A stretch of DNA of 64,000 bases from Viridibacillus arenosi (GCF_001955655.1 NZ_MSPW01000001.1:248001-312000), one strand, 5' to 3'; shown: positions 10,570 through 17,950, counted from the stretch's first letter. Numbers and translations are program-made. The notes: generated by a model not told the origin, from the sequence alone.

Positions 10570-10986
10570 CTATCTCCATATTTTCATCTGATTGATTGCA
10601 GCCATACTAAATAAGAAAATAATGGCAATAAAAAAAGCTTTGTTATAATAGAGAGCAGGATGTAACAACAAAATACCCAACATTAATGAGGTTCCCCCAT
10701 TAGTAAGACCTTGTATTCTTCTATATATATGCCCTTCTCGATTATTGGTTGTTTTACTTTTTAAAAATTTGTTGTTTCCTTCTAATAGCGTTTTATCGAT
10801 TCTAATTCTTATACCCAGGAATCTAATCCAATATAAATAAGAGATAAAGAATAATATAAATGATAATAACTTGGTTAATATTAATGTAGTTGGCTGCTGA
10901 AAACAATTGATGGTGAAAAGCGATAGTGCTAGACCAAAAAGGTTTAATAGAACTTGTTCAAAATGAAAATAGTTTTTTAATTGCAT
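10570..10986 (-). CDS. Small multi-pass membrane protein of unknown family
   Basis: A 138-aa protein with about four hydrophobic segments (residues ~12-30, 34-56, ~95-112 and 113-133) and a basic cytoplasmic loop in the middle. I do not recognise the family. Its start is followed at once by LKNYFHFEQVLLNLFG. It sits 32 bases upstream of the XRE gene, which suggests one transcript. Confidence 0.6.
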   Translation of the reverse strand: MQLKNYFHFEQVLLNLFGLALSLFTINCFQQPTTLILTKLLSFILFFISYLYWIRFLGIRIRIDKTLLEGNNKFLKSKTTNNREGHIYRRIQGLTNGGTSLMLGILLLHPALYYNKAFFIAIIFLFSMAAINQMKIWR

Positions 10987-11051
10987 GCTTTCTCCTAAAC
11001 ATATTAATTATTAGATAATCTATTTAACTTCGTTTAATATATCAAGTGTTA

Positions 11052-11387
11052 TTAGCATCTTAGAATTTCATTTTTCATATCATCAAGCTGATTAAAATAA
11101 ATCTTATCAAAAGCTTTCTCTTCTATAATTCTTTTTCGATTTTCTCTCAATAGTTCTTGTACATCTGATATGTTCTGAATCATTTTCAACATTTCATTTT
11201 TGATTTCTACCGGTATATCATAGGCTTTATGTAAGGTCATAGTAGCCCAGGCCATTTGATGTGCTGCGTTTCCCATATAAGCTAGTGTTTGAAAAATATA
11301 ATCTTCATCTAACCCCATTTCTTTCAATTGAACTTGATCAAATTGATTAAAACATTTCGTTTTCGTTTTAGTTATAGCCATTTCCAT
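11052..11387 (-). CDS. Hypothetical helical cytoplasmic protein
   Basis: A 111-aa, predominantly helical protein without signal peptide or recognised motif (EDYIFQTLAYMGNAAHQMAWATMTLHKAYDIP in the centre). It has a purine-rich ribosome site (AAAGGGGTAATGG) before the start and lies among other small unknown genes on the same strand. Function unknown; it could belong to the same mobile or accessory unit as its neighbours. Confidence 0.6.
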   Translation of the reverse strand: MEMAITKTKTKCFNQFDQVQLKEMGLDEDYIFQTLAYMGNAAHQMAWATMTLHKAYDIPVEIKNEMLKMIQNISDVQELLRENRKRIIEEKAFDKIYFNQLDDMKNEILRC

Positions 11388-11450
11388 TACCCCTTTGGAT
11401 AGTTTGTATTTTTAGATAACACTATTTTAATTCAAGAATATTAAACCAAC

Positions 11451-11488
11451 AAAAAAGCACGCATTATCCCTTAGGATAGTGCGTGCTT
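11451..11488 (-). terminator. Terminator after the 80-aa hypothetical gene
   Basis: GCACGCA-TTATCC pairs with GGATAG-TGCGTGC around CTTA; on the minus strand it is followed by TTTTTT. Confidence 0.88.
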
Positions 11489-11508
11489 CGCAATATAGTA
11501 GTATTGTA

Positions 11509-11748
11509 TCACGTTTTAGTTTGAAAAACCGATTTTTCTTCAATAAAATACTGCCTTTTTATACTATAGTATCGATAATATAGCTGGAGAATAATGAACA
11601 ACTTGTAAGATCTTTGAGTTAAGACTGCTTTAGCTAATGAGATTGCTGCTTCTTCCCTCCCTATTCTTATCCAATGTGTCTTTTGTAAATGTTCATGATA
11701 ATTAAGTTCTTCTATTAATTGATTTGCTCTAGGGTATTTTTCAAACAT
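11509..11748 (-). CDS. Hypothetical small protein
   Basis: A 79-aa protein beginning MFEKYPRANQLIEELNYHEHL. AAAGG lies nine bases before the chosen ATG; an in-frame TTG three codons earlier touches that site and is unlikely. No family is recognised. A strong terminator follows, so it is probably a single-gene unit just downstream of the PlcR-like regulator, though a separate promoter is possible. Confidence 0.5.
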   Translation of the reverse strand: MFEKYPRANQLIEELNYHEHLQKTHWIRIGREEAAISLAKAVLTQRSYKLFIILQLYYRYYSIKRQYFIEEKSVFQTKT

Positions 11749-11888
11749 AATAAACAACCTTTCATATGTATTGTTAAATTCATTTTATTTGAAATTTGTA
11801 AAAATGAATAATTTTATTGAATTTTTAAAAAGGTGTGGCTAAATAAAAGTCGCAATAATTTGAACTAATCAAAAGGCTAAGTAAATCA

Positions 11889-12761
11889 TTAGTGGTCTTT
11901 GAGAAGAACATTTAGATAAGATAAATCTAATTTTGCTCTATTTAAATTTGTTTCATTTTTATTTAATGTGAATATTATTATGGCATTATTGAATGCTTCT
12001 TTGGATTCGGTATAATTTCCTTTTTTCTTTGAGAGCATTCCTATCATATGATAAATTTCACCTAGCGAATATATCAATTGATTAGACTCAATGTAGTAAA
12101 GAATTTCTTGGCATACTTTTAATGATTCATCATATAATTTTAATCTATACATACAATTTGCAAGGTTATATCCTACTCTAGGAAGTAGAGTAGGATCTTC
12201 TAAAAAATGTTGAGTTTTAATTTTTCTGTATATAACTTTATAAATATTATAGGCGTCATCCACATTGTTATACGATAAATATATTAGTCCAGTAGAATTC
12301 AATATATTAATATCTAGTTCAGATGTACAGTTCTCTAAGTTTACAAGGCTTTTTAATATATTCAATGCATCATCTAGTTTATTCTCTTTTTTATGCAGAA
12401 GTATAGATTTATGCCAGTCTATATGCTTTTTAAACTCTTTTTTACTAAATGTACTACTAAGTTCTTCTTTCACCTTGTTACATTCCTCTAGTACTAATTC
12501 TAATGCCAAATAGTCTTCTGTATAAGTGAATTCTCTGCAAAGTTTTTTTAGTTTTTGCACTTCTGCATTAAAAGGAAATAGAGCTTTTAACGGAATTTCT
12601 AATTTCATACAGATGTCATTTAAGATTTCAATTCTTGGTAATTGTTTTCCTTTTTCCAGTCTATATATCGTGGAATCATCACATATATTTTCAGCTAACT
12701 CCTTTATTGTGAGTCCTTTAGATCTTCTAAAATATGACACTTTTTCCCCTAATTTATCCAC
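11889..12761 (-). CDS. PlcR-like RRNPP quorum-sensing regulator (HTH + TPR)
   Basis: The 290-aa protein combines an N-terminal XRE-type HTH (residues ~4-60; SKGLTIKELAENICDDSTIYRLEKG, LPRIEILNDIC) with a C-terminal array of TPR-like helical repeats. The pattern RVGYNLANCMYRLKLYDESL and later repeats aligns in spacing with PlcR of the Bacillus cereus group, which has the same size. RRNPP regulators bind re-imported signalling peptides in the TPR groove and then switch DNA binding. A GTG start is used because GGAGG lies eight bases upstream. The divergent gene 109 bases away encodes a secreted propeptide with a PapR-like tail, the expected cognate signal. The shared operator lies only 17 bases from this start, so autoregulation is likely. 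Peptide pairing is inferred from context. Confidence 0.88.
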   Translation of the reverse strand: MDKLGEKVSYFRRSKGLTIKELAENICDDSTIYRLEKGKQLPRIEILNDICMKLEIPLKALFPFNAEVQKLKKLCREFTYTEDYLALELVLEECNKVKEELSSTFSKKEFKKHIDWHKSILLHKKENKLDDALNILKSLVNLENCTSELDINILNSTGLIYLSYNNVDDAYNIYKVIYRKIKTQHFLEDPTLLPRVGYNLANCMYRLKLYDESLKVCQEILYYIESNQLIYSLGEIYHMIGMLSKKKGNYTESKEAFNNAIIIFTLNKNETNLNRAKLDLSYLNVLLKDH

Positions 12762-12778
12762 TATCTATTCCTCCTTAA

Positions 12779-12832
12779 TGACACAATTATGCAAAACATC
12801 CTATTTCTTATAAGTTTATATTACATTATTAT
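12779..12832 (+). promoter_or_regulatory. Operator and promoter of the signal-peptide gene (copy 1)
   Basis: A 28-bp core at 12779-12806 reads TGACACAATT, A, then TGCAAAACATCCTATTT. Twenty bases later comes a -10-like TATTAT (12827-12832), with no good -35 box. The same core, with one difference, and the same 20-base gap occur at 13765-13818. Within it, TATGCAAAACATCCTA agrees with 8 of the 10 fixed positions of the published PlcR box. A weak promoter for the regulator (TTCATA, 17 bases, TATAAG on the minus strand) overlaps it. This suggests activation of the peptide gene and feedback on the regulator. Confidence 0.75.
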
Positions 12833-12870
12833 GAAGTTAGTCGTACATAAAAAGGAGGGGAAACAAAAAA

Positions 12871-13017
12871 ATGAAAATAAGGAAAGTAATAGTATCACTC
12901 CTACTTACATTTGGTTTAATTGTTAATTTCTCAAGTAACTTTAATATTCACAATCCCTCGTCTACTAATACTAATATTATTAAATCAGATGATTTACCGA
13001 TTGACGGGAAACACTAA
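12871..13017 (+). CDS. PapR-like secreted signalling propeptide (48 aa)
   Basis: The short gene has a strong ribosome site (AAAGGAGGGG, ten bases before the ATG) and ends in two stop codons. Residues 1-22 form a Sec signal peptide (MKIRKVIVSLLLTFGLIVNF); the rest is a short polar pro-region ending SDDLPIDGKH. PapR, the signal of PlcR, is likewise a 48-aa exported peptide whose C-terminal DLPFE-type heptapeptide is processed and re-imported. The DLP core and terminal position match. It is divergent from a PlcR-like regulator, carries the shared operator upstream, and ends at a strong terminator. The gene order differs from B. cereus, where papR follows plcR. Processing sites are inferred. Confidence 0.8.
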   Translation: MKIRKVIVSLLLTFGLIVNFSSNFNIHNPSSTNTNIIKSDDLPIDGKH

Positions 13018-13040
13018 TAACAACATAAGAATTTGACAAT

Positions 13041-13078
13041 AAAAAAGCATGTCCCAAATTATAAAGGGACATGCTTTT
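13041..13078. terminator. Shared bidirectional terminator
   Basis: AAAAGCATGTCCC pairs perfectly with GGGACATGCTTTT around a ten-base loop, with an A-run on one side and a T-run on the other. It separates the convergent peptide gene and secreted-protein gene. Confidence 0.92.
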
Positions 13079-13085
13079 AAGGATG

Positions 13086-13709
13086 TTATGAAACTACACC
13101 ACTTGAACTGCAAAGAAAGTCTGTATTTAAAGTGTGAGAACTAACAAGACCTACATAAGTCAATTGACCACCAATAGTGAATGTGTAAGTTCTACCTCCA
13201 TCAATGATTCGTGCATCGACTCCAGTTGTTTTCCAAGTACCAGATGAAGCACTTACGCCAAGACCAGAGTAGTTAGTAAATACCTGGCGACCATTGGATA
13301 ATGTTGTAGTAAATGTAGCTTTTACTGTCATAGAGACACTAGATGAACCATGACTAATATTTATCTTATGTGAAGCTGAAGATGTAGAGAATGGTGTAAT
13401 ACCAGAGTTTGGGACTCCTACAGCATTAGCTTGTGTAGCATCAACTGCCCGTTGTTTAAATACTTCTGGCGAAACCCATTCATCTTCCTTAAATTCACCA
13501 ATTGGAGCAACTTCGATCCCTACAAGGCTGTTTCCCCATTCAACAGTAGATTTTACTTCATTTAAAATCTCTACATATTGTTCATGTAACGCCTCTTTTT
13601 GCCCTTGAGTTAAAGCTTCAGCTGCTGATGCTTTATTATTTGCGATAATGAAAATACAAGCAAAAGCAAATAAAGCACTAAGGACCTTTGAAAATCTTTT
13701 CGATACCAT
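13086..13709 (-). CDS. Secreted beta-rich protein, likely output of the peptide system
   Basis: The 207-aa protein starts MVSKRFSKVLSALFAFACIF with GGAG seven bases upstream; its signal peptide ends near NKASA. A helical segment (residues ~35-95) follows, then a Ser/Thr/Gly-rich part with alternating hydrophobics (KINISHGSSSVSMTVKATFT and TYTFTIGGQLTYVGLV), suggesting a beta-sandwich. The C-terminal stretch holds one cysteine (DFLCSSSG). I do not recognise the family; a toxin, bacteriocin or surface adhesin are possibilities, none supported by a motif. The promoter carries the 28-bp element shared with the signal-peptide gene, so expression should follow population density. Confidence 0.8.
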   Translation of the reverse strand: MVSKRFSKVLSALFAFACIFIIANNKASAAEALTQGQKEALHEQYVEILNEVKSTVEWGNSLVGIEVAPIGEFKEDEWVSPEVFKQRAVDATQANAVGVPNSGITPFSTSSASHKINISHGSSSVSMTVKATFTTTLSNGRQVFTNYSGLGVSASSGTWKTTGVDARIIDGGRTYTFTIGGQLTYVGLVSSHTLNTDFLCSSSGVVS

Positions 13710-13764
13710 TTTTTCATCTCCTAACCAATGTATTTTAGGCCTGATTCTTTCTTGGCTTACTCTT

Positions 13765-13818
13765 AATATAAGTGAATATAACCCTGAAATAAATAGGATG
13801 TTTTGCAAAATTGTGTCA
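13765..13818 (-). promoter_or_regulatory. Operator and promoter of the secreted-protein gene (copy 2)
   Basis: On the minus strand the core at 13818-13791 reads TGACACAATT, T, then TGCAAAACATCCTATTT. Exactly 20 bases further is a -10-like TATATT (13770-13765), again with only a weak -35 (TTTATT) abutting the core. The centre TTTTGCAAAA is a perfect palindrome. The identical geometry with copy 1 marks it as a common activator site for the PlcR-like regulator. Confidence 0.75.
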
Positions 13819-13913
13819 ATTGAATTGGCATAATGAAGAATCCTGGTAGTATTTAATTCAAGATATCTAATTATATTTCGAAAATAGGTGATTTTATACA
13901 AATAAAAAAACCT

Positions 13914-14306
13914 TCACCCTTTAATGGAAGTATTGGAATATTGCCATACTGTATCATTGCCAGATACCAAAACGGGATGTTCTTTCCCTTCTTTGTCAGT
14001 TCCAACTACTTTAAAATCACCACTGATACTATCTTTGTCTCCCCAAAAATGCCACATATCCTTATTTACTTTATTAGCAATAATCTTTTCTTCTACTGCT
14101 TCACCTTTTTTACCCGAGCCAACCAAGAAACCAACTTTCCCTTCTTCACCAATCAACAAAAACTCACCTTTTGTCCCATCGCCAAAAGTAACGGGTAATG
14201 AAAAAGTAGGACTAACCTCCCGCGTTTCGTTCGTATCAGTATTGTTACAACCGACAAGTGTCATTAAGAATAGCAAAGAAATCAACATAATCATTTTGTT
14301 CCTCAT
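13914..14306 (-). CDS. Lipoprotein resembling DUF4871/YhfM
   Basis: A 130-aa lipoprotein starting MRNKMIMLISLLFLMTL with lipobox LVGC (cysteine about residue 20) and GGGGGAG six bases before the ATG. The soluble part (SPTFSLPVTFGDGTKGEFLLIG, GKVGFLVGSG, MWHFWGDKD, SGDFKVVGTDKEGKEHPVL) resembles the small DUF4871 lipoproteins of Bacillus, whose role is unknown. It is transcribed in the same direction as the secreted-protein gene, with 205 bases between them. Confidence 0.72.
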   Translation of the reverse strand: MRNKMIMLISLLFLMTLVGCNNTDTNETREVSPTFSLPVTFGDGTKGEFLLIGEEGKVGFLVGSGKKGEAVEEKIIANKVNKDMWHFWGDKDSISGDFKVVGTDKEGKEHPVLVSGNDTVWQYSNTSIKG

Positions 14307-14420
14307 ATTGCTCCCCCTTATCAACTAGACATTTTCTGTCATTAAATAATTTAGTTAAACTCTTCTTAGATGAACGATATCCTATACACTACTTCAACAT
14401 TCTTATAAATATCCCTTCTT

Positions 14421-14530
14421 ATTCAACTAACCTTCCCCGTTAGTTCAATAAAGAAAAAAGAGCTGCATTTGCAATTCAATGATCTTCAAGAAAAGCACCC
14501 GTTAGTTTAAGTGCATTATTTCACAAACTC
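14421..14530. repeat. Dispersed intergenic repeat, copy A (full)
   Basis: A ~110-bp unit containing TTCAACTAA, CCCCGTTAGTTCAATAAAG, AAAAAAGAGCTGC, CAATGATCTTCAAG, AAGCACCCGTTAGTTTAA and TTTCACAAACTC. A partial extra piece follows at 14550-14580. The rest of 14307-14770 shows no gene. Confidence 0.85.
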
Positions 14531-14770
14531 TAGATATCCTTTCAGATATTACAGGAATGCTGCCTTGTTAGTTCAATAAGTTTAAGAAAACAAGCATCAA
14601 TTTTTCTTGAATCTTAGGTGGACGCTTTTAGTACCATGCGTGTACATATAGGGGAGTATTTTAAGTCAAGTACATGTTTTGGATATGACCCATCATTTTG
14701 TTGGCTTAAGCCTTGGCATTATTTCATCAACTAAAAGTATATTAGAGATTAACCATTCAAGCGGAAAAGA

Positions 14771-15439
14771 TTAATCAACAAATTCGAGGTTTATATTACC
14801 ATTATTAGTGCTGACGTTTAATGTCTTATCTCCTCTACTTTTATTTGCAGGCAAATTACTCTCTCCTTTTTTTGCCTCGCTTAATATAGCGAAATCCTCA
14901 TAAGAACCTACAATTGAGCCACTAATATCGCCATTTTTTGTTTCTAAAGTTACTGTAGTACCTGCGTTCAACTTGTCCAGTTGGATATTACCGTTGTTTA
15001 TCTTAATATTCACATCACCAGCAAATGAAAGTGGGGGCAATTCAATCTCTTCGTTTGATGTTTTTAAAATCAGATTTTCTATAGACGCATCAGGTATCCA
15101 TACCTGAATAGTCCTGTTTTCTTGAGCAGATTTCCCACCAATATAATCGTCCCAATCTTTATGACTTGCATACACCATGGATAATTCTTTTCCGTCAGAT
15201 AAATCAATTTTATAAAACTCTTTTTCACTTTCATTATAAGAAATATGAATTTTTTCATCTTCAGACTGAAAAATTTCTATTTTTCTATCTTTAACGTCAA
15301 TTGTAATAGTATCAACTTCTGCAGCTGAAGTGACATAACTTTTTTCCTCATATGTTATAGGTTCAGAGGAACAGCCAGCTAGTATTACTGAGAATGTAAT
15401 TAGTACACTCATAGCAAGTTTTTTTATAGCATTTATCAT
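14771..15439 (-). CDS. DUF4097-type lipoprotein
   Basis: The 222-aa protein has a lipoprotein signal (lipobox ILAGC, cysteine at about residue 22) followed by a right-handed beta-repeat domain: repeated short units such as KINNGNIQLDKL, ETKNGDISGSI and STNNGNINLEF. This is the signature of DUF4097, found in many Firmicutes envelope operons next to ABC-2 transporters or DUF1700-type membrane proteins. The gene directly upstream on the same strand is only the tail of such a permease (15457-15558). AGGAG lies eight bases before the ATG. Function unknown, probably cell-envelope associated. Confidence 0.85.
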   Translation of the reverse strand: MINAIKKLAMSVLITFSVILAGCSSEPITYEEKSYVTSAAEVDTITIDVKDRKIEIFQSEDEKIHISYNESEKEFYKIDLSDGKELSMVYASHKDWDDYIGGKSAQENRTIQVWIPDASIENLILKTSNEEIELPPLSFAGDVNIKINNGNIQLDKLNAGTTVTLETKNGDISGSIVGSYEDFAILSEAKKGESNLPANKSRGDKTLNVSTNNGNINLEFVD

Positions 15440-15456
15440 TTTTAAACTCTCCTATT

Positions 15457-15558
15457 TTAAATCGATCTTCTTTTTAATACAGCTAACCCTACAAGCGCCA
15501 ATACCATACTGATGGAAAGACAAACACTGATGTGCAACAAAGCGTTTCCATTAAACAT
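15457..15558 (-). pseudogene. C-terminal scrap of an ABC-2-type permease
   Basis: The frame encodes 33 residues: one hydrophobic helix and a basic end (VLALVGLAVLKRRSI) typical of the last transmembrane segment of ABC-2 exporter permeases. It stops 17 bases before the DUF4097 lipoprotein gene, where such permeases are often found. Everything upstream is replaced by the MerR gene, which marks a deletion or insertion joint at about 15558-15563. Confidence 0.55.
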
Positions 15559-15563
15559 AATTT

Positions 15564-16346
15564 ATGGCTATTTTATACACAATTAAACAAGCAGCAGAAA
15601 AAGTAAGCATGACTAGTGAAACCTTGAGGCATTATGATCGAATAGGTTTAGTAAAGCCATGTCATAAAGATGAACAAACTGGATATCGGTACTATTCTGA
15701 TCAGGAGCTCGTACAACTTCAAACAATTGAACTGCTCAAAACAATGGATTTAAATTTGATGGAGATAAAAGACATTTTGCAGCAGAATGAACTCCTCAGA
15801 ATTATTGCACTTTTAAAACAGGCAGAAAAAAAGGCAGATGAGAAAATCGCTCGCCTGCAATACGCAAAATCAAGAATTAAACGTGCCTATACAAATTATG
15901 AAAATAAGTTAAACAGCGTAGATAACCAAAATGGGGAATTCTTTGTCAAACATCTATCAGAAAGGGTAATCATGCTTTCTGATAAATTGGAATACCCTAC
16001 GATAAAAAATTTATGGAATTATCACAATCATTTTTATAAGCAAATTGAAGAAGAGTTGCAACCACAATTTTTGTTCGAAGATATGGCAGGAATGTTTACA
16101 ACACCAGAAAAAACGCGGTTGTTTACCATTTGCTTAAAATATCCTTCAATAGAGGGGTTAACAATACTACCAGAGGGTAATTATTTATGTGCCAATTGCA
16201 CCGAAGAGAATAAGGATATGGTATTGCAGAAATTACTTCAAAAGGCAAAGACAGAATTTGGTGTGTGCCCAGATGTCGTTCTTCACTGCATCGTGATAGT
16301 TGGGGTTTTGCAATGGAATTATCAGATACAACTGCTCATACAGTGA
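15564..16346 (+). CDS. MerR-family regulator with effector-binding domain
   Basis: A 260-aa protein with a MerR HTH (YTIKQAAEKVSMTSETLRHYDRIGLV), a long dimerisation helix (residues ~75-120) and a C-terminal GyrI-like effector domain ending IVGVLQWNYQIQ. BltR/BmrR-type members activate multidrug exporters on binding drugs. No Shine-Dalgarno sequence precedes the ATG, and the upstream DNA is the scrap of a permease gene on the other strand. The native promoter and leader therefore seem to have been lost in the rearrangement, and expression is doubtful. Confidence 0.82.
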   Translation: MAILYTIKQAAEKVSMTSETLRHYDRIGLVKPCHKDEQTGYRYYSDQELVQLQTIELLKTMDLNLMEIKDILQQNELLRIIALLKQAEKKADEKIARLQYAKSRIKRAYTNYENKLNSVDNQNGEFFVKHLSERVIMLSDKLEYPTIKNLWNYHNHFYKQIEEELQPQFLFEDMAGMFTTPEKTRLFTICLKYPSIEGLTILPEGNYLCANCTEENKDMVLQKLLQKAKTEFGVCPDVVLHCIVIVGVLQWNYQIQLLIQ

Positions 16347-16447
16347 GGCATATTCATGCACATAGTGCAAAATAAGTAAATGCAACAATTATCATAAGGT
16401 ATTCTTTTATGGATGCTTGGTGTAGCTAGTTATCTTAATAGTTATAC

Positions 16448-16489
16448 AAAAAATCGGAAGATCACAACTAGTGATACATCCGATTTTTT
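16448..16489 (+). terminator. Terminator after the MerR gene
   Basis: AAAAAATCGGA pairs with TCCGATTTTTT around a loop that itself contains a small palindrome (ACTAGT). Confidence 0.82.
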
Positions 16490-16559
16490 GTTTTATATGT
16501 ATAGCGATAATAAAGTTGTTTTCTTCTTAATAGAACTAACACCCCTGTAGTGCAACAAA

Positions 16560-16710
16560 AATCTCTATAATGCAAGTAACTTTGAAAGAAAATTACAGCT
16601 TGTACATCGTCTGGTACAACTTCTCATTCGCTAATGCTTAGTGTTGAATTACTAGAGTTACAAGCTGTTAAAATAATTGATGTGAATAACATTAATACTG
16701 TTTTTCTCAA
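16560..16710 (-). pseudogene. Lipoprotein leader remnant
   Basis: On the minus strand AAGGGGCGG precedes a TTG start at 16710. The frame gives a lipoprotein signal peptide (RKTVLMLFTSIILTAC) with a lipobox, then stops after 28 codons at 16624. Beyond the stop the same region still reads EVVPDDVQAVIF in a neighbouring frame. It looks like a truncated lipoprotein gene whose leader survives. Confidence 0.5.
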
Positions 16711-16772
16711 ACTTTTTTCTTCCGCCCCTTAAATTAATGAAGACACCTTACCTTATTTTTCATTAATACCTT

Positions 16773-16875
16773 CTTCAACTAAACTGCTCCGTTAGTTCAA
16801 TAAAGAAAAAAGAGCTGCATATGCAACTCAATGATCTTCAAGTAAAGCACCCGTTAGTTGAATAGCATCATTTTG
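16773..16875. repeat. Dispersed intergenic repeat, copy B (full)
   Basis: Nearly identical to copy A over ~95 bp (TTCAACTAAACTGCTCCGTT, AAAAAAGAGCTGCATATGCA, CAATGATCTTCAAGTAAAGC, CCGTTAGTTGAATAGCAT). Confidence 0.85.
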
Positions 16876-16915
16876 AGGAAACTCCTCATAAAAAAAGACT
16901 CCTATAATTAGGTGT

Positions 16916-17203
16916 CTAATTTTGTTTATTTTTTTGTTTTAGAAACGGTACTACTACGATAGAAACCGCTAATGACATTAGTGGGAAAATAATATTCCAA
17001 GATGTAAAACAAGATGTGAAACTGATTTCTAATTCAGGATAATAGTGTTTCATATACCAAATTTCGTATAGAGCATTCAGGAACAATGTTATTAAAGGTG
17101 CAATAAAAACCTTTTTAGCAAGAGCAGATGCTATAACACCTAATCCAATGACTATCAAGGGAACAATAAACAACTGCATCAGAAAAGGGTCTATCAATCT
17201 CAT
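16916..17203 (-). CDS. Small membrane protein resembling DUF2651
   Basis: A 95-aa protein with three hydrophobic stretches (LFIVPLIVIGLGVIASALA; VFIAPLITLFLNALYEIWYM; the C-terminal IIFPLMSLAVSIVVVPFL) and a basic tail. Size and pattern resemble the DUF2651 proteins that occur in clusters in Bacillus accessory regions; function unknown. AAAGGAGG eight bases before the ATG at 17203 decides the start. Confidence 0.65.
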   Translation of the reverse strand: MRLIDPFLMQLFIVPLIVIGLGVIASALAKKVFIAPLITLFLNALYEIWYMKHYYPELEISFTSCFTSWNIIFPLMSLAVSIVVVPFLKQKNKQN

Positions 17204-17304
17204 AATATCCCTCCTTTTAATCAAATCGATTAACTAAGTATTACTTGTTGAAGTAAACTTCTTCGATAGTTGAATAGCAACAGTCTTTTCGAAAACAGCC
17301 TAAG

Positions 17305-17350
17305 GAAAAACACCTTATTGTGTAATTTTACACTATAAGGTGTTTTTCTT
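17305..17350. terminator. Long bidirectional hairpin
   Basis: GAAAAACACCTTAT and ATAAGGTGTTTTTC flank an inner GTGTAA–TTTTACAC stem. No gene ends immediately at either side. Confidence 0.8.
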
Positions 17351-17439
17351 CAATATTCTGTAGTTTTATTATTTGATTAATAATCTCCTGCCAAAGAGGA
17401 TTCGAACAAATAGGTGACGATTATTATTTCTGATTCTTA

Positions 17440-17490
17440 TTTAACTAAACTGCCCCGTTAGTTGAAGAACAAACATCCTTGAGAAAACAT
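17440..17490. repeat. Dispersed intergenic repeat, copy C (short)
   Basis: Contains TTAACTAAACTGCCCCGTTA and GTTGAAGAACAAACATCC, the left part of the family unit. Confidence 0.7.
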
Positions 17491-17496
17491 CCTTAA

Positions 17497-17738
17497 ATAA
17501 TGGTAATCACGAGAAATATTTAAGTAAAGATATATCAACAAGAGCCTACCTTAACGATTTTAAAAACTGGACTGGTATAACAGCATACAATTTCCGTAAG
17601 GCATTAGTTTCAGATATGCATGAGCGTTTAGCTGATTTTGCTACAATAGCAAAGCAAACATGACATAAGTCGATAAAGACAATAAATGACCACTATCTGA
17701 AAGTCTCGAATCGTACCGTAGATAAATTTTCACCTTAA
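17497..17738 (+). pseudogene. Tyrosine recombinase C-terminal remnant
   Basis: The frame reads NHEKYLSKDISTRAY, TAYNFRKALVSDMHERLADF, then AKQT, a TGA, and HKSIKTINDHYLKVSN. The last part matches the end of phage-type integrases (T-G-H-x-S-I-K-T then the active tyrosine in HY). The TGA stands where the conserved glycine codon of TGHKS is expected, so one base change explains the stop. No start and no N-terminal or core catalytic half is present. Confidence 0.65.
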
Positions 17739-17824
17739 ATCAAAAAGAATGATTAATTAGATGAATATCACCTGTCCTTTCTATAACAATACATATTATA
17801 GGTTTAGAAAGGAGGGAATTTATT

Positions 17825-17950
17825 ATGGGATATCAAAATTATGGTAACAACTATGGTAATAACTATGGTAACCGTAACAATTCATCATTCGTTTTAATCG
17901 TTGTCCTATTCATTCTTCTAATTATTGTCGGCGCTAGCTTCCTGCATTAA
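17825..17950 (+). CDS. YjcZ-family sporulation peptide
   Basis: A 41-aa peptide: an Asn/Gly/Tyr-rich N-terminal repeat (NYGNNYGNNYGN) followed by a single hydrophobic helix (FVLIVVLFILLIIVGASF). This is the YjcZ/CotW-like small-protein family expressed in sporulating Bacillus cells and associated with the spore. AGGAGGG lies eight to nine bases before the ATG and a terminator follows at 18037. It supports a spore-forming host. Confidence 0.9.
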   Translation: MGYQNYGNNYGNNYGNRNNSSFVLIVVLFILLIIVGASFLH

